Part shown: positions 44,560 through 56,191 of the stretch, one piece after another
Layout of the letters: every line of letters starts with the position of its first letter
Position numbering within the stretch: the stretch's first letter is position 1
NCBI GenBank assembly: GCA_014218235.1
Contig: CM024755.1
Location: 39,204,713 to 39,268,712, forward strand
Length of the DNA stretch: 64,000 nt
Source of the DNA: Colocasia esculenta
Lineage: Eukaryota; Streptophyta; Magnoliopsida; Alismatales; Araceae
Direction of reading: 5' to 3'
The notes under the pieces: generated by a model
What the model was told of the DNA's origin: nothing
Seen by the model: only the letters and a program-made list of their open reading frames with translations
Database searches by the model: none
Translations under genes and position numbers: made by a program

Positions 44560-45520
44560 TTGACCCCCACGAGTCAACATCCAACTATAGAGTTCCACGA
44601 AGATGAGCTAGCACCTGTGGAATATCAAAGATATGCATTATGCTTGACCGTGAAGATCAACGAGATCCGCGTGTCCCAATGCTTGGTGGACATCGGAGCT
44701 TCTATCAACATCGTGTCTCTAGACATGTTAAACTTTTGTGCGGTCACGTTGCAGTCAGTCCGACCCTCCTCCATCATTGTCACGGCCTACGAAAACACTA
44801 GTAGGCCGCCAAAAGGAGTGGTCGCCTTGAAGGTAGGGCTGGGTCCATCCATTACTGAGATGGATTTCCATATTCTAGACATGGACCCGAGCTTCCGCAT
44901 GATTCTGGGCAGGCCATTTATTCAGGCACTTAGCGTTGTCACTTCCACCATACATCAATGCTTGAAGTTTCCATACAAGGGGCCAGTCGTCAAGGTCTCC
45001 AGTAAACCAACCGTCTTGGAAGTGGACGCTATGACTGACAATTCAGTCCCTTCCATATGGCCAAGTAATCAGCCACTCATGTCGGTGCTGGACATGTACG
45101 GCACGCAACAGGGCCCAGTATGTTCACCATCAGTAAGTACATCGAAGAGAAGCAAGGTCATAACTGAAAATGGGTGGCCTATTATGCTGAAAATGGGGTA
45201 CCAGCCAGGCAAAGGGCTGGGGGTATATCTGTAGGGAAGAACCGAGGTGGTATAGGACAACAAGACAAGACCTAGGGCAGGACTGGGGTACAAGCCAGGC
45301 AAGGCAGATTGCAGACAGGGGCAGCCACCCACTTGGTCCCTCTACCAACACTTTAAGAGGGGGCCGTTGCAGCTAGGGGATAAACAGACCTCAGTTATCA
45401 GGTCTGAACCTTCTCATATTTCACCTATGGCTACATATAAAGTTGTTGAGAACCTCAGGCCCAAAAGCAAAGGAAAAGGGGCGATCAGGAATCGGAATGG
45501 TACTGCTGGTTCGATGTGAA
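44560..45520 (+). pseudogene. protease plus G-patch of the Tat-like element
   Basis: The open frame to 45234 holds a retropepsin: Cys-Leu-Val-Asp-Ile-Gly-Ala-Ser (active-site Asp near residue 44) and a later hydrophobic Ile-Leu-Gly-Arg-Pro-Phe flap-side motif. Its C terminus has the G-patch pattern Met-Gly-Tyr-x-Pro-Gly-Lys-Gly-Leu-Gly. Two TAG codons then interrupt a continuing Tat-typical Leu-Gly-Tyr-Lys-Pro stretch. The G-patch is a putative RNA-binding module. Confidence 0.85.
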
Positions 45521-46408
45521 TGATCTTGCCATTTTTTTAAGTCAACTCTTCACACCAGCGAATACCGAGCAGCTGGCGGCTAACAGATGTATGGACAGAT
45601 GAAGCCAAGCTAAGCACACAGTCTGAAGAAGCTCCCACTATATGTAGGCTCAGGGCGGGCCTCCTCTCTCTGAGCATCACGCCCAATATCCTCCAGGGCA
45701 CCGCATGGCCATCTTTTATTTCTCTAAGCATTCCTCGGGCACCAACGCCCGACTTTACAATCTCCCTCCATTCCCTCGAGCAGACGCTCATTCTCCAACT
45801 CCCCCTTCTCAATAATTTCCCTCCACTCGAGCATAAACTCGTTTATCAACTCTCCAGATTAGCGATATCACCTCGCCCTCTTTTTATGATTAATAAAAAC
45901 CATAAAAATTCAAATAGCTCTAAAAACTCAAAAGAAATGCACATTTTCAAATGGCCGATTCCATCATCTCCGTTGAGGAGACTTCTTATCTCTCCTCCAA
46001 GTGTGTCCCAACCTATGGGCCATTCCTCCTCGGTCCAATGACCGACCTTCTCTTTCCCTCCACGCAGGGACTCCCATCCCCCTCCACGCAGGGGACATTT
46101 ACTACTTTTCCTCCTCCCCCACCTTCCCCCATGTAGAGAAATTTTTTTACTGCTTTCACTCCTCCTCCATCTTCCCCCATGCAGGGATCTTCTGTTATTA
46201 CTTTTCCTACTTCTCCACCTCCTGCTGTAGATTCTGGTAGTTGTAGTAAGAGTCTGGGCGAGGTTAGCAATAATCTAGGGGTAGTATCCAAGAAGAAGTC
46301 CAAGGATAAGAGAGTTGCACACCGTTTCTTAGCTGATCTAGCCCGTAGATGCAAGGCATGTCTAGCGATTCAGAAATTTGTTGAAGAGCCTTTGAGTTAC
46401 CGGATATA
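45521..46408 (+). other. spacer between protease and RT in the Tat-like element
   Basis: Ser/Pro/Leu-rich, stop-laden sequence without a recognisable domain. Ogre relatives have an intron between protease and RT; a splice-based joining here is possible but I could not define sites with confidence. Confidence 0.4.
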
Positions 46409-47925
46409 GAATATGAGCAGTCATTGTGCTTCATTGATGATGGATTCAGAGTCTACAAGATCATGAATGACGACGACCCAATGGAGGAAGGTGATGAAGA
46501 ATTTGAGGACGAGGCTGACGCGTTCGTAAGTGGAGTCAGAAGATTCGACGAACTGTCAGCTGCCATAGAAGAAATCACCAAGGAAATCAATCTCGGAATT
46601 GAGAAAAACCCTAGGACAGTCCTCATAAGCAGTAACTTATCACCAGCTAAAGAGGAGGCAATCATTAAGGTTCTCATAGAATACAAGGACACGTTCGCTT
46701 GGAGCTACGAAGATATGCTAGAACTGGACACCGCACTTGTTGAACACCATCTCATACTTAAGCCAGGGTCAGTCGCCATTAAGCAGCGATTGAGATGTTT
46801 ACACCCTCAGATGGCTTTGAAATGAAAGATGAGGTCGATAAGCTCCACAAAGCCAAATTTATTAGAGTCATACTTTATCCTAGTTGGGTGGCAAACATCG
46901 TCCTGATCATGAAAAAGGACGAAAGAGTCAGAATTTTTATTGACTTCTAGGACCTCAACCGCGAATGTCCTAAAGATGATTTCCCGTTGCCTCACCTCGA
47001 TGTGCTCATAGATAATATGGCCGGGTATGAAACCCTCTCCTTCATGGACAGCTTCTCAGGGTACAACCAAATCAAGTTGGCTGAGGATGATCAGAAGAAG
47101 ACCTTGTTCACTACACTGTGGGGTACTTATTGTTATGTGCTCATGCCATTTGGACTTAAGAACACTGGAGCTACTTACCAAAGAGCAATGATGGCCATCT
47201 TTCATGACATGATTCATATTTATATTGAGGTGTATGCGGATGACCTGGTAGTGAAATCTAGAACATTGGCTGAGCATCTTGGGGTTCTAACTATGGTTCT
47301 GCAAAGATCAAAAGAGTATCAATTGAAAATGAACCCTAAGAAGTGTGTATTTGGTGTGTCATCGGGTAAGCTCCTAGGGTTCATTGTGAGCAAGAGGGGT
47401 ATTGAGATTGATCCCAATAAGGCAAAGGCGATAAGAGAGATGTCTCCTCCCAAGAATTTAAAGGAAGTTCGAGGATTAATTGGGAGGTTGTAGTTTATTC
47501 ACCGATTTGTCTCCCAACATTCGCAGAGGTGTAGACCCTTCTACAACCTCACCAAGCCGAGAGTCAAATTCCATTGGGACGAGAAGTGTTAGGCTGCTTT
47601 TGACGGACTGAAGGAATATTTGGCTAATCCTCCTATCTTGAGGCCGCCGACTCTAGGCAAGCTACTCATTCTCTATGTATCTATCCTGGAAGACTCTGTA
47701 GGAGCTGTCCTTGCACAAGTAGATGAAAAAGGGAAGGAGAGGGCAGCATACTACTTGTCTAAACTTCTCAACCCCTGCGAGCAAAGGTACACAACAATGG
47801 AGAAGACATGTGCCACTCTCGTTTGGGTAGTGCAGAAATTGAAGCACTATTTTCTTGCTCATGAGATCCACCTTATTGCCCATATGAATCCTATCAAATT
47901 CCTTCTTGAAATATGTCCTCACTAA
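46409..47925 (+). pseudogene. reverse transcriptase and RNase H of the Tat-like element
   Basis: Ty3/gypsy RT motifs occur in order: a region near 46905-46985 with a TAG at 46948-46950, Phe-Met-Asp-Ser-Phe-Ser-Gly-Tyr-Asn-Gln, Phe-Gly-Leu-Lys-Asn-x-Gly-Ala-Thr-Tyr-Gln, and Tyr-Ala-Asp-Asp near 47236-47247 (catalytic box intact). RNase H follows, with Tyr-Leu-Ser-Lys and Tyr-x3-Glu-Lys, ending near 47925. Stops also at 46822, 47491 and 47589. It copied the genomic RNA; now inactive. Confidence 0.92.
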
Positions 47926-48106
47926 TAGGCTAGCACGTTGGCAAAGCTTCCTTTCTCAGTTTGGCATCACCTATATTCAGCAGAAATCTATCAAAGGCTA
48001 TGCCATAGTAGAACATCTCACTCACCAACCTATTCCACAGTTTGATCCTGTCCGTTTGGAGTTTTCAGAGGAAGAATTAATGTCTCTTATCTGATCTTAT
48101 GTGAAC

Positions 48107-48480
48107 GCTATATTTTGATGGAGCTCTGAATTCTCATGGAAAGGGAATTAGGATTGCTCTACTATCATCTGAAGGGGTCACCATTCCACAGGCTTTCCAG
48201 CTGGCATTCCCTATCACCAACAATATAGCCGAATATGAAGCCCTGTTGGCCGAACTGGAACTCGCACATTTCTATGGTGTTACCCATCTGCGGATTGTAG
48301 GTGATAGTTAACTAGTTCTACGTCAAGTGCTCACCAAATACCACATCCGTGATCCCAAGCTCAAGCCATATCAAGAACTGACCTTAGCCTATGCCAAGCT
48401 GTTCTCCAAACTTATTTTTGTCCATGTGCCTCGTCATCATAATCTTCTAGCAGACGCTCTTGCTACTATCGCTTCAACTC
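48107..48480 (+). pseudogene. second (archaeal-type) RNase H of the Tat-like element
   Basis: Reads Phe-Asp-Gly-Ala, Ile-Ala-Glu-Tyr-Glu-Ala-Leu, Val-Gly-Asp-Ser and Leu-Ala-Asp-Ala-Leu-Ala, the D-E-D-D set of the extra RNase H that marks the Tat clade. A TAA at 48309-48311, straight after Asp-Ser, stands where Gln is usual. Confidence 0.88.
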
Positions 48481-49908
48481 TCAACATGTGTTATCGTGGG
48501 GATTTTAATAGCATCCTTATTGTATGGCGTCATACACCAGCTGTTTATGACCCAGTTTTCCTGTGGATCAAGGAAGAGATGTTGAAGAAGGCAGAGAGGA
48601 AGAGCAAAATAGAAATCATGTTAACAAAATTGGAAGAAGAATTGGATGATGAGGAGAAGCCATGGTATTATGAGATAGCTAAGTATTGCAGGGATCAGAC
48701 ATACCGTGAGGAAGCCACAGCTGAAAAGGAGAATGTCCCAGAAATACACATTGGTTGGTAACACTCTTTATAGAAGGGGTCTCACTGGAGTTTTACTTAG
48801 ATGTCTAGATGATGATGAAGTGTTGAAAGTTGTTGAGGAGGCTCATTTAGGTGTGTGTGGTGGCCATGTGAATAGTCAAATGCTTTCCAAGAAAATCCTT
48901 AGGCAAGGCTTTTACTGGCCTACTTTAGAGGAGGATTGTTCTATCTACGCCCGTTGGTGTGTCAAGTGCCAACTGCACGCCGACATAATTCATTCTCCAT
49001 TCTCTACACTCCACCCAATATCCTCCCCATGGCCTTTCGCTATGTGGGCTTTCGAGATTATTGGTCCCCTTGGTGATCCGAACTCCCAAAACAAAACAAA
49101 GTCATACATCCTCATTGCAACAAAGTACTTCACCAAGTGGGCGGAAGCTAAAGCATATGCAAAGGTCAAGGCAAAAACTGTATGCAAGTTCATCATGATA
49201 AACTTCATCACCAGATTCGGCATCCCAAATACCATCATCACCGACAACGAACCACATTTCATCTCTCAAGAGCTTTGTGACCTCTGCAACGGGTATAAAA
49301 TTGCATTGCATCATTCATCTCCTTATTATCCGCAAGGCAATGGCCAAGTAAAGTCCATAAATAAAACCCTAATCAAGATTATAAAGAAAATGTGTGAGGT
49401 TAATAAGTTCTCGGACTGGCCAGATAAGCTTGTAGAAGCTCTATGGGCCTACCGCACTTCAATCTGTACTCCCACAGGGTAGACACCGTTCACCCTCACT
49501 TACGAAATGAAGGCTGTAGTACCATATGAGATTCTTATCCCCTCACTAAGAGTCCAGCTTGACAAGGACTTGTCAATTGATGAGCGACGTGAATCGCTCC
49601 TTGCACAACTGGAACTCTTGGATGAGAAGCATTTGGTTGCCGCAGAACACACAAAGGTATATCAAAATAGGCTCGCATGTTTCTACCAAAAGAAAGTCAT
49701 TGAGAGAAAATTTAAAGTCAGTGAAATGGTCATCAAAAGAATCTTCGTAAAACCTGGTGGTCCCCGATCTAAACTCCAACCAAACTGGGAAGGGCCGTAT
49801 GTAATCAAAGAAGCATATCCAGGCAACATGTACAGACTAGTGAATGCGAAGGGTGAGGAACTCTCCCACCCTTTGAATGGGTTTTATCTCAAGAAATACT
49901 ACCCCTAG
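48480..49908 (+). pseudogene. integrase of the Tat-like element
   Basis: Zinc domain with His...His and Cys-x2-Cys near 48840-48970, then the core. The first catalytic Asp position appears as Glu (Trp-Ala-Phe-Glu), the second is Asp (Ile-Thr-Asp-Asn-Glu-Pro), and the third, usually Glu in Asn-Gly-Gln-x-Glu, is Lys. The GPY/F-type C-terminal domain (Gly-Pro-Tyr-Val-Ile) is present near 49791-49805. A TAG at 49480-49482 and a frame change near 48760 also break it. Catalysis would be lost even without the stops. Confidence 0.9.
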
Positions 49909-50091
49909 ATAGGTGTTTGGAGTTACGTGGTACACGGACCCTAAAATGAAAAGTCCTCATTTCTAATTCATTGGTTGTTCTTGATGAGTCAACCAGAGGT
50001 GTCGATAATCACGCACACTTACACACCTACCCTTGGAAGCTAGACACACGAAATCTAAGGAAGATCAATGCCTAACCAAGAGTTTAGGACA
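49909..50091. other. junction between the Tat-like element and a minus-strand gypsy gag
   Basis: No gene. The Tat-like sequence continues a short way after integrase and then meets the end of the opposing gag. No LTR, polypurine tract or duplication is recognisable, so one or both elements were truncated here. Confidence 0.45.
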
Positions 50092-51366
50092 TTACCATTT
50101 CTTTCCATCCGCTGCTGGGGCTGGCGTTCCACGCTGAACTCCCTGCTGCAGTCTGGGACAATCTCTGATCTGATGCTCTGAGCTGCCACACTTGAGAAAC
50201 TTCCCCGCTAGCTTCCAACACTCGGTACCGCCGTGTGTCCTTCCACAGTGAGGACACTCCTTCTTGCCACTGGGCCTGACGCCGGGGGACCACGGTGCAA
50301 CTGCCTGGTGACTACTAGCTGCCACTGGACGCTGCGGTGACTGGTACACTGCCTTCTTCTTGTCCTGACGCTGGAAAGGTGGCGTAGATCTCTTTTGTGA
50401 TGCCTTCTTCTCTTCCAGATACTGCTCCATCTCACTCTCCTGCCTGCACGCAGCACTAAGAGCCTCATCAAGGGTACGGTGGTCAAACGCCATGAGCCTC
50501 GACCTCAGTGATGGCTTAAGGCCCATCACAAACTTCTTCGTCTTCCTGCGCTCATCAGCAACTATGTGAGGAGCATACTTGGACAGTTCAGCAAACTTGG
50601 CCTCATATTCTAACACCGTCATGGAGCCCTGAGTGAGAGAAAGGAACTCTTGCTCCATCTTGTCCTGGATATGCTTTGGGATGAACTTGGCCCGAAACAG
50701 CCTCATGAACACATCCCAAGACACCTCGATAGCACCACCCTCAAACCTGGTGCGAAGCAAAGAGGACCACCACACATCGGCTCTCTCCTACAAAATACAA
50801 CCCATAAGCACCAATCTAAGCAACTTCTTAACCTACACAAGTACATGCATATATAATTAAATACCTGCAGCATATAGGTGTCCAAGCTAACTCTATCCTC
50901 CTCGGCACACCTAATGGCTCGGAAGATCTTTTCTATCTTCCTCATCCAGCTCTCCGCCAAAAGTGGCTAACTCTCCCCCTTAAAAGAGGGTGGAGCCATC
51001 CTCTTGAATCTCTCCATGATGGAAGGACCACCATGGCCTTGCTCCTGAGGAACTGGAGCTGGAGCATGAGCCTGCCACAACAAGCAATATAAGGAACACA
51101 TATAACAATCATACATTTAATAAAAATAGGCTACTCTATTTAACAATTCTAACCTGAGCCTGCAGCTGAGCCTGCAGTGCCGCCTGAGTATGCGCCTGGG
51201 TCTGCATCGCTTGGACCAGACCTTGCATGAACACCCCATAATCCATAGGCAGTGGCGGAGGAAGTACAGTAGGACCCTGTGGTGCTGCGGCCTGCTGCTC
51301 ACCCCTATCCTCACGTCTCTGCTCGTCATCACGAGCCTGGGCACCACGCCTACCATGACTAGCCAT
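50092..51366 (-). pseudogene. gypsy gag with two in-phase introns (minus strand)
   Basis: Three exons: 51154-51366, 50865-51071 and 50092-50787. The gaps, 82 nt (51072-51153) and 77 nt (50788-50864), begin GT and end AG, are T-rich and join in phase 0. The product starts at an ATG with an Arg/Gln-rich segment and a Gln/Ala repeat. The gag core follows (Trp-Met-x3-Glu-Lys-Ile-Phe, Val-Trp-Trp, Leu-Glu-Tyr-Glu-x-Lys-Phe), then two Cys/His knuckles (C-x2-C-x3-H-x4-C and C-x2-C-x4-H-x4-C). One TAG interrupts exon 2 near 50970. An acceptor-like TTTTACAG precedes the ATG. It belongs to the Del/Tekay-like side of gypsy and lies downstream of an LTR on the same strand. No pol is present. Confidence 0.75.
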
Positions 51367-51539
51367 AGCCTGTAAAACAATTTAATCTAGTTAGAAACTA
51401 AGTGATTGGCCCTAACCATTTTCTTAGCTATCTTCCATTCATTATTAAATATTTTCTACATATGTGGACGAATTCTATAAAGACTTAGCATATTATGAAG
51501 ATGATGGTATATTCATGTACAATCTCAACCTGGTTTCTC

Positions 51540-54336
51540 TGTAACAACCTTTCTTATACCGGTAAGATTATACCAATCCACGTCGATATAATGAGTGTCG
51601 CCACAGTGGGACATTGACCCAACACTATACGATAGGTTAATATGCACATGAATAACAAAATAGTACAGTGGAATTAAACAAATGATTATTTTCATTCCAT
51701 CATCATCACATAATCCACAGTCTATATATCAATAAAAGAAATGCAAATGTCCACATTATTACAACTTCAAATAAAAATACATTGTCCATCACTTTATTTA
51801 CATGCTATGAAAGGAAAAGTACAACGTAGCGACGTCCACAAGTGAAGCTACTCCTCGCGCTCGGAGTCGCTCCTCACAATGTCCTCCTCAAATGTGGGGA
51901 CACCTGACTCACCTGTACGCCAAAGCAAGTATGAGTCTAACGAGACCCAGCAAGCAATATGAGGACACAACCTTACACATATCACATGCACATGCTAGCC
52001 TTTTTAATCATTTAGGAATAAACATGGTACATGCTTCGTATTTCTTAAACAATTAAACATGGAACCCTATAACATGTTGTCTACACATAATCAACATGAT
52101 TCAAAGTTCAAATGTTATCCAAATCATTTCACAATTATACACAATTAGAGCATGGTACTATGTACATGGTAGATAACATACCTAGCATGATATCTACTCA
52201 TTTTCACATGCAATTATCACACCTATTTATACATTTAACTTGATGTTTTAAAATAAATAAATCACATGTACACAAGTCCACATCTATTCACATGCTAACA
52301 TATTCATTTAACACTTTCACATGCTCATTTTCCACATTTACACAATTCACATATTCACTTTCACATGTTTACACTTTTACATTTAATTGTCGTGACACAT
52401 AGTCCAAACCACCATATAGAAAGACACACATAACACACACACATACCCATCACCTAGGCAACACAGTGACGGATCTTGGTTAACTGCGCAGAACCGGAAG
52501 ACGCCCTCTCCACCCTAACCAGTGGTACTTGTCCACCTCCAGGATTTCATCCTAATGACCATAGGGTATCACAACACATGAGCCTTCCCATAGGGACTTT
52601 ACTATAGTACGGCTCCACAGCCCTCTATGGTAGTAGTGTCATTATCGGCACAATTTTACACATTCACATTTTATCACATTGTTCACATGCACTATTTCAC
52701 ACACATACATGTATTTTTAACTAATCACATATGCATCAGTTTACAGAACAGGGTACTTCTGTTTCACAGTGAAAATTAACTCACAACCTAAACCTAATCA
52801 TGTTGCTAGTCACTGAATTTCACAAAATTAGAATTAACATGATTAATATGGTCAATTGCACTTGCTAGACTGATCACATCACCTACTGATGTCAATATAG
52901 CATGAAATTTTTATCACAAGATGTACACAGGTTACATATCACATATCCAAATTTTCAGATTTTTCGGAACAGTAAACAAATTTTAACATTTAAAATAGAT
53001 CACATGCAGATTTATTAAGAAATTCCTTTAAATATGATCCACAGTAAAACAGTCGTACCTAATAGTTTCAAAACCTAGAAACAATCAACATATAATCATG
53101 GAAAATTCATGAAATCCTAATATACCATGGACCTATTTATTAAGGATTTATCATGGTCAGATCATGCCCATTATTCATTTACAAAAATTTGAATAAATAA
53201 TACTATGCACATAAATTTGATCTACCCTCATGACATGACCTAATGACTATACCTGACCAAATAAAATTTTCACAGTATGCACATATACCCAGAAATCCGA
53301 CAAACACATCACATAGATCAAAACAGCCATTCTGTAGAACCTGAAGAACTTGGTGGCAATGGGGTTGCCGCCAACCGGGGTTAACGGCACAAGAGGTTGC
53401 CGTCAACTCTGGATCTTGATGGCAGCAAGGTTTCTGTCTAGTTCTTCTCTGCATAAGTGCAGACTGAATGCACATAACTTGATGAATTAGGGGTTCCAGG
53501 ACACGAGGAAAAATCTAATAAAAACCTGGGACCTAAGGGACATGGGTAGGGATGAAATCCCTAGATTACTTGCCTTTTAAAAATTTTAGAATGGGATTAA
53601 TTGGCCGAAGATGCCCTCCTCGGCCAAGCCAACAAGGTGCTCCAAATCCTCCCAGATCCGATCTTTGTGTCGATGTAGGTCGCGCACCGGAGTCGGGGAC
53701 GCTTCCTCGAAGTCAACTGCACCTCCCAGTCGATGAAGATCACCGGAAGAGACACCAAGTTGTCGGATCAAGATCGCACAAAACCCACTTTTCACCACAG
53801 AAAACCCTAGGTTCTCTCTTGGGAAAAAAGACTTAACTCGGCTAAATCAAGGTGTTTTTATAAGGCCAAGGGGGTTGGGTACGCATTAGATAGGATTTCC
53901 TACCGTTGGAGGTGGGTTTCCAAAACCAGAACTGGGGATAACACGGTCGTTTCTTGATCCGAAATCGCAACAGAAACTGAGAAGTAAACGACCACTTCTC
54001 TGCCGTTAACAGGAAGTAAATGGCCATCGATCTGGACGCTGACTCTGAGTAAATGGAACACTATTGGCCGTCAAAATGATATCAACGTCAATGGATATGG
54101 ATGCTAACATGCACTTCGGCCAGAACACCGAACCATCAATTTAGCATACATACATTGTATATTTACAAGCAATATACATTGCATTATTTAAATACAACAT
54201 GTAACATAAATAAATAGAGATAATGTGTATAGAAATAAGCATGTATTTACACATACACTTAGGTAAATAAATAATTATGTACAAAATCAAACAAGCAAGA
54301 GTTCAAATACAATGAACAAAGTTCGAGGGCCTCACA
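51540..54336 (-). repeat. LTR of the minus-strand gypsy element
   Basis: On minus it begins TGTGAGGCCCTCGAAC at 54336, like other Del/Tekay LTR starts, and ends near 51540, just before a degenerate CCAGGTTGAG primer-site remnant. Near 51850-51960 it carries the antisense of the GGTGAGTC block seen near the ends of the other Del-like LTRs. There is no second copy, so the boundaries are tentative. CA-rich low-complexity sequence covers 52250-52450. No gene. Confidence 0.55.
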
Positions 54337-55297
54337 GGGAGAAAAGAAAACAATGCAAACCAAAGTAAAAAGAACCAAAACAAGACAATTCCTAAATAAA
54401 AAGCACGTCAAGAGCAGCAAAGTCCCCGCAGAGATCCAAATGGACTTGGTCGTAAGCGTGCCAAAATACCATAGCCAAAAGGTTGAATCCCATTCAGTGT
54501 AAAGGCAGAGGAATAAGCGTCTCTCCGGCCACCCAAACTATTGGTAGACTTCATAAATATCATCTTCCCTTCTCCCCTATTGGTATGTCCTAGGCTCAAG
54601 GCAACAATCAACTGAAGAGGACATCGCCGAAAGCACGTCTAACCTCTGTTTGGCACACTTAAGAATCATTAATGAGTTTTAAATGATGACTGAGTAATTG
54701 AAGGGTCCAAGTATCACGTTTTCCCAATTACAGCGGATCCTCTTCGTTCCACACGTGTTTTTAGAAGGGACTACGCCGGGTTGCGGCCCTTATTTCAAAA
54801 TAAAAAAAAAGTGAATATTTCAAAATAAAAAAATGAATATTTTAAAACAAAAAATTTGAATACTTCAAAACAAAAATTTTTTATGGAATACATCAAAATC
54901 TTAAAAAAATGAACATTTTCAAAATTCTAAAAAAAAGGTCAAATATGTTGAAAACATAAAAAATCTGATAAGTGGAACCTCCTTTCATTCGCATGAATGC
55001 ATTGAATGCATGCTCATCCTTTAATTTTTTGTTAGCATTTTCCTGCTCGCTTGTTGCATTTTTTTAATTAATTATGTTATTTATTTATCTACGCCTTATT
55101 TAAATAAAGGCTCAGCCCCTTGACAAGATCATGAAGCCTAATTCGCCTAATGTGCAAGGGGTTGAGTCAGAGTAGTTTTTTAACTTGTTTGCTTAGGGGG
55201 GGGGGGGGGGGGCAGCCCCAAAATATAGCATATAAAGGTACCCCACCGAGTACACATCATTATAGAAAAAGAAAAAAGTATAAGTCATGAAGGTGGC
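54337..55297. other. A-rich, non-coding stretch
   Basis: No supported ORF. The region 54800-54970 consists of imperfect repeats of TTTCAAAATAAAAAA and relatives. A run of about 17 G lies at 55196-55212. The segment separates the gypsy LTR from the PMD pseudogene. Confidence 0.5.
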
Positions 55298-56191
55298 CTA
55301 ACTCTCGCCACCACTCTCAGCTGGAGGGGGGTGTCGGCTGCTCTCCACCTCACTGAGGTCCGCTGTCGAGCGAGGAGGCGGTGGCTTCATGGACGTACGG
55401 GAGTCAGTGGACCTCTGGGCACCTCGTCCCTCTTGGACATTCCTCTGGTACTCAGAGGAAGTCACTAGAAAGTTCACAGAGTGCGCACTGGCCCGCCCCT
55501 CTCTCATGGCGCGCTCACAGCCGTGCCGATACCAATCCACCACCTCGCGCTGTAGGCACTCGGAGACGCCCAAGCTCGTGCATGCGTCGAGGACCTGCTA
55601 GGAGAGATGCTCCCGCTCCTCGGCCCACTAGCTGCGCTCTTGCTCCCACCGGCCACGCTCACGCTCGCGCTCCCTCCGCTCCACAACGAGCGTCACCCGC
55701 AGCTCTGCAGCCTCACGAGGGGGGTCCGCATCATGCTGGGAGACCTGAGTGTATAGCACGGACAACTACTACATCAACTCCATCACTTCAGCACCTGCAA
55801 GCGTCGCCTGGGTGATGGCGCTCTGAAGCTCGGCAGACTGCACATAAGACAACACGCGTAAGTATAAAGAAATTCATTTTTATGTACGTAATTGATTAAC
55901 TTACCCGTGTAGCAAGGTCACACTCCGCCACCTCCGCCCGAGCCACCGCCGACACCAGCTGCTCCCAGAGAGAGGCTGCTTCCGAGTCCGGAGCACTCCT
56001 ACTTGTAGAGGCACCTGCGGCGTTGGTGCATTCCACGGTGGCCTACACCGCACGCTATACATTGAAAATCAGGTCAGCACATGGTAAGGTAAGAAAGCCA
56101 AAGGTAAACTATCTGAACTTACCAAAGTTGCCAGGGCCTTACGAGCCTCCGCCAGCTGAGCCTCAATGCTCGCCAACTGAGCACGGAGGGT

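Larger units (their letters stand above)
29050..50085 (+). mobile_element. decayed Tat-lineage Ty3/gypsy element, interrupted twice
   Basis: In order on plus: LTR-like sequence, primer site, gag, protease with G-patch, RT, RNase H, a second (archaeal-type) RNase H, integrase. The second RNase H marks the Tat clade (Ogre, Retand and relatives). A Del-like element (32400-41934) and a Cassandra-like element (about 43916-44535) are nested in it. The outer boundaries are estimates: no 3' LTR is seen after 49908, where it meets a different element. Many stops and frameshifts. Confidence 0.8.

Noticed and set aside
55196..55212. G run as a G-quadruplex element
   Set aside because: A pure homopolymer of about 17 G; length is prone to sequencing error and no spaced G-tracts are present.
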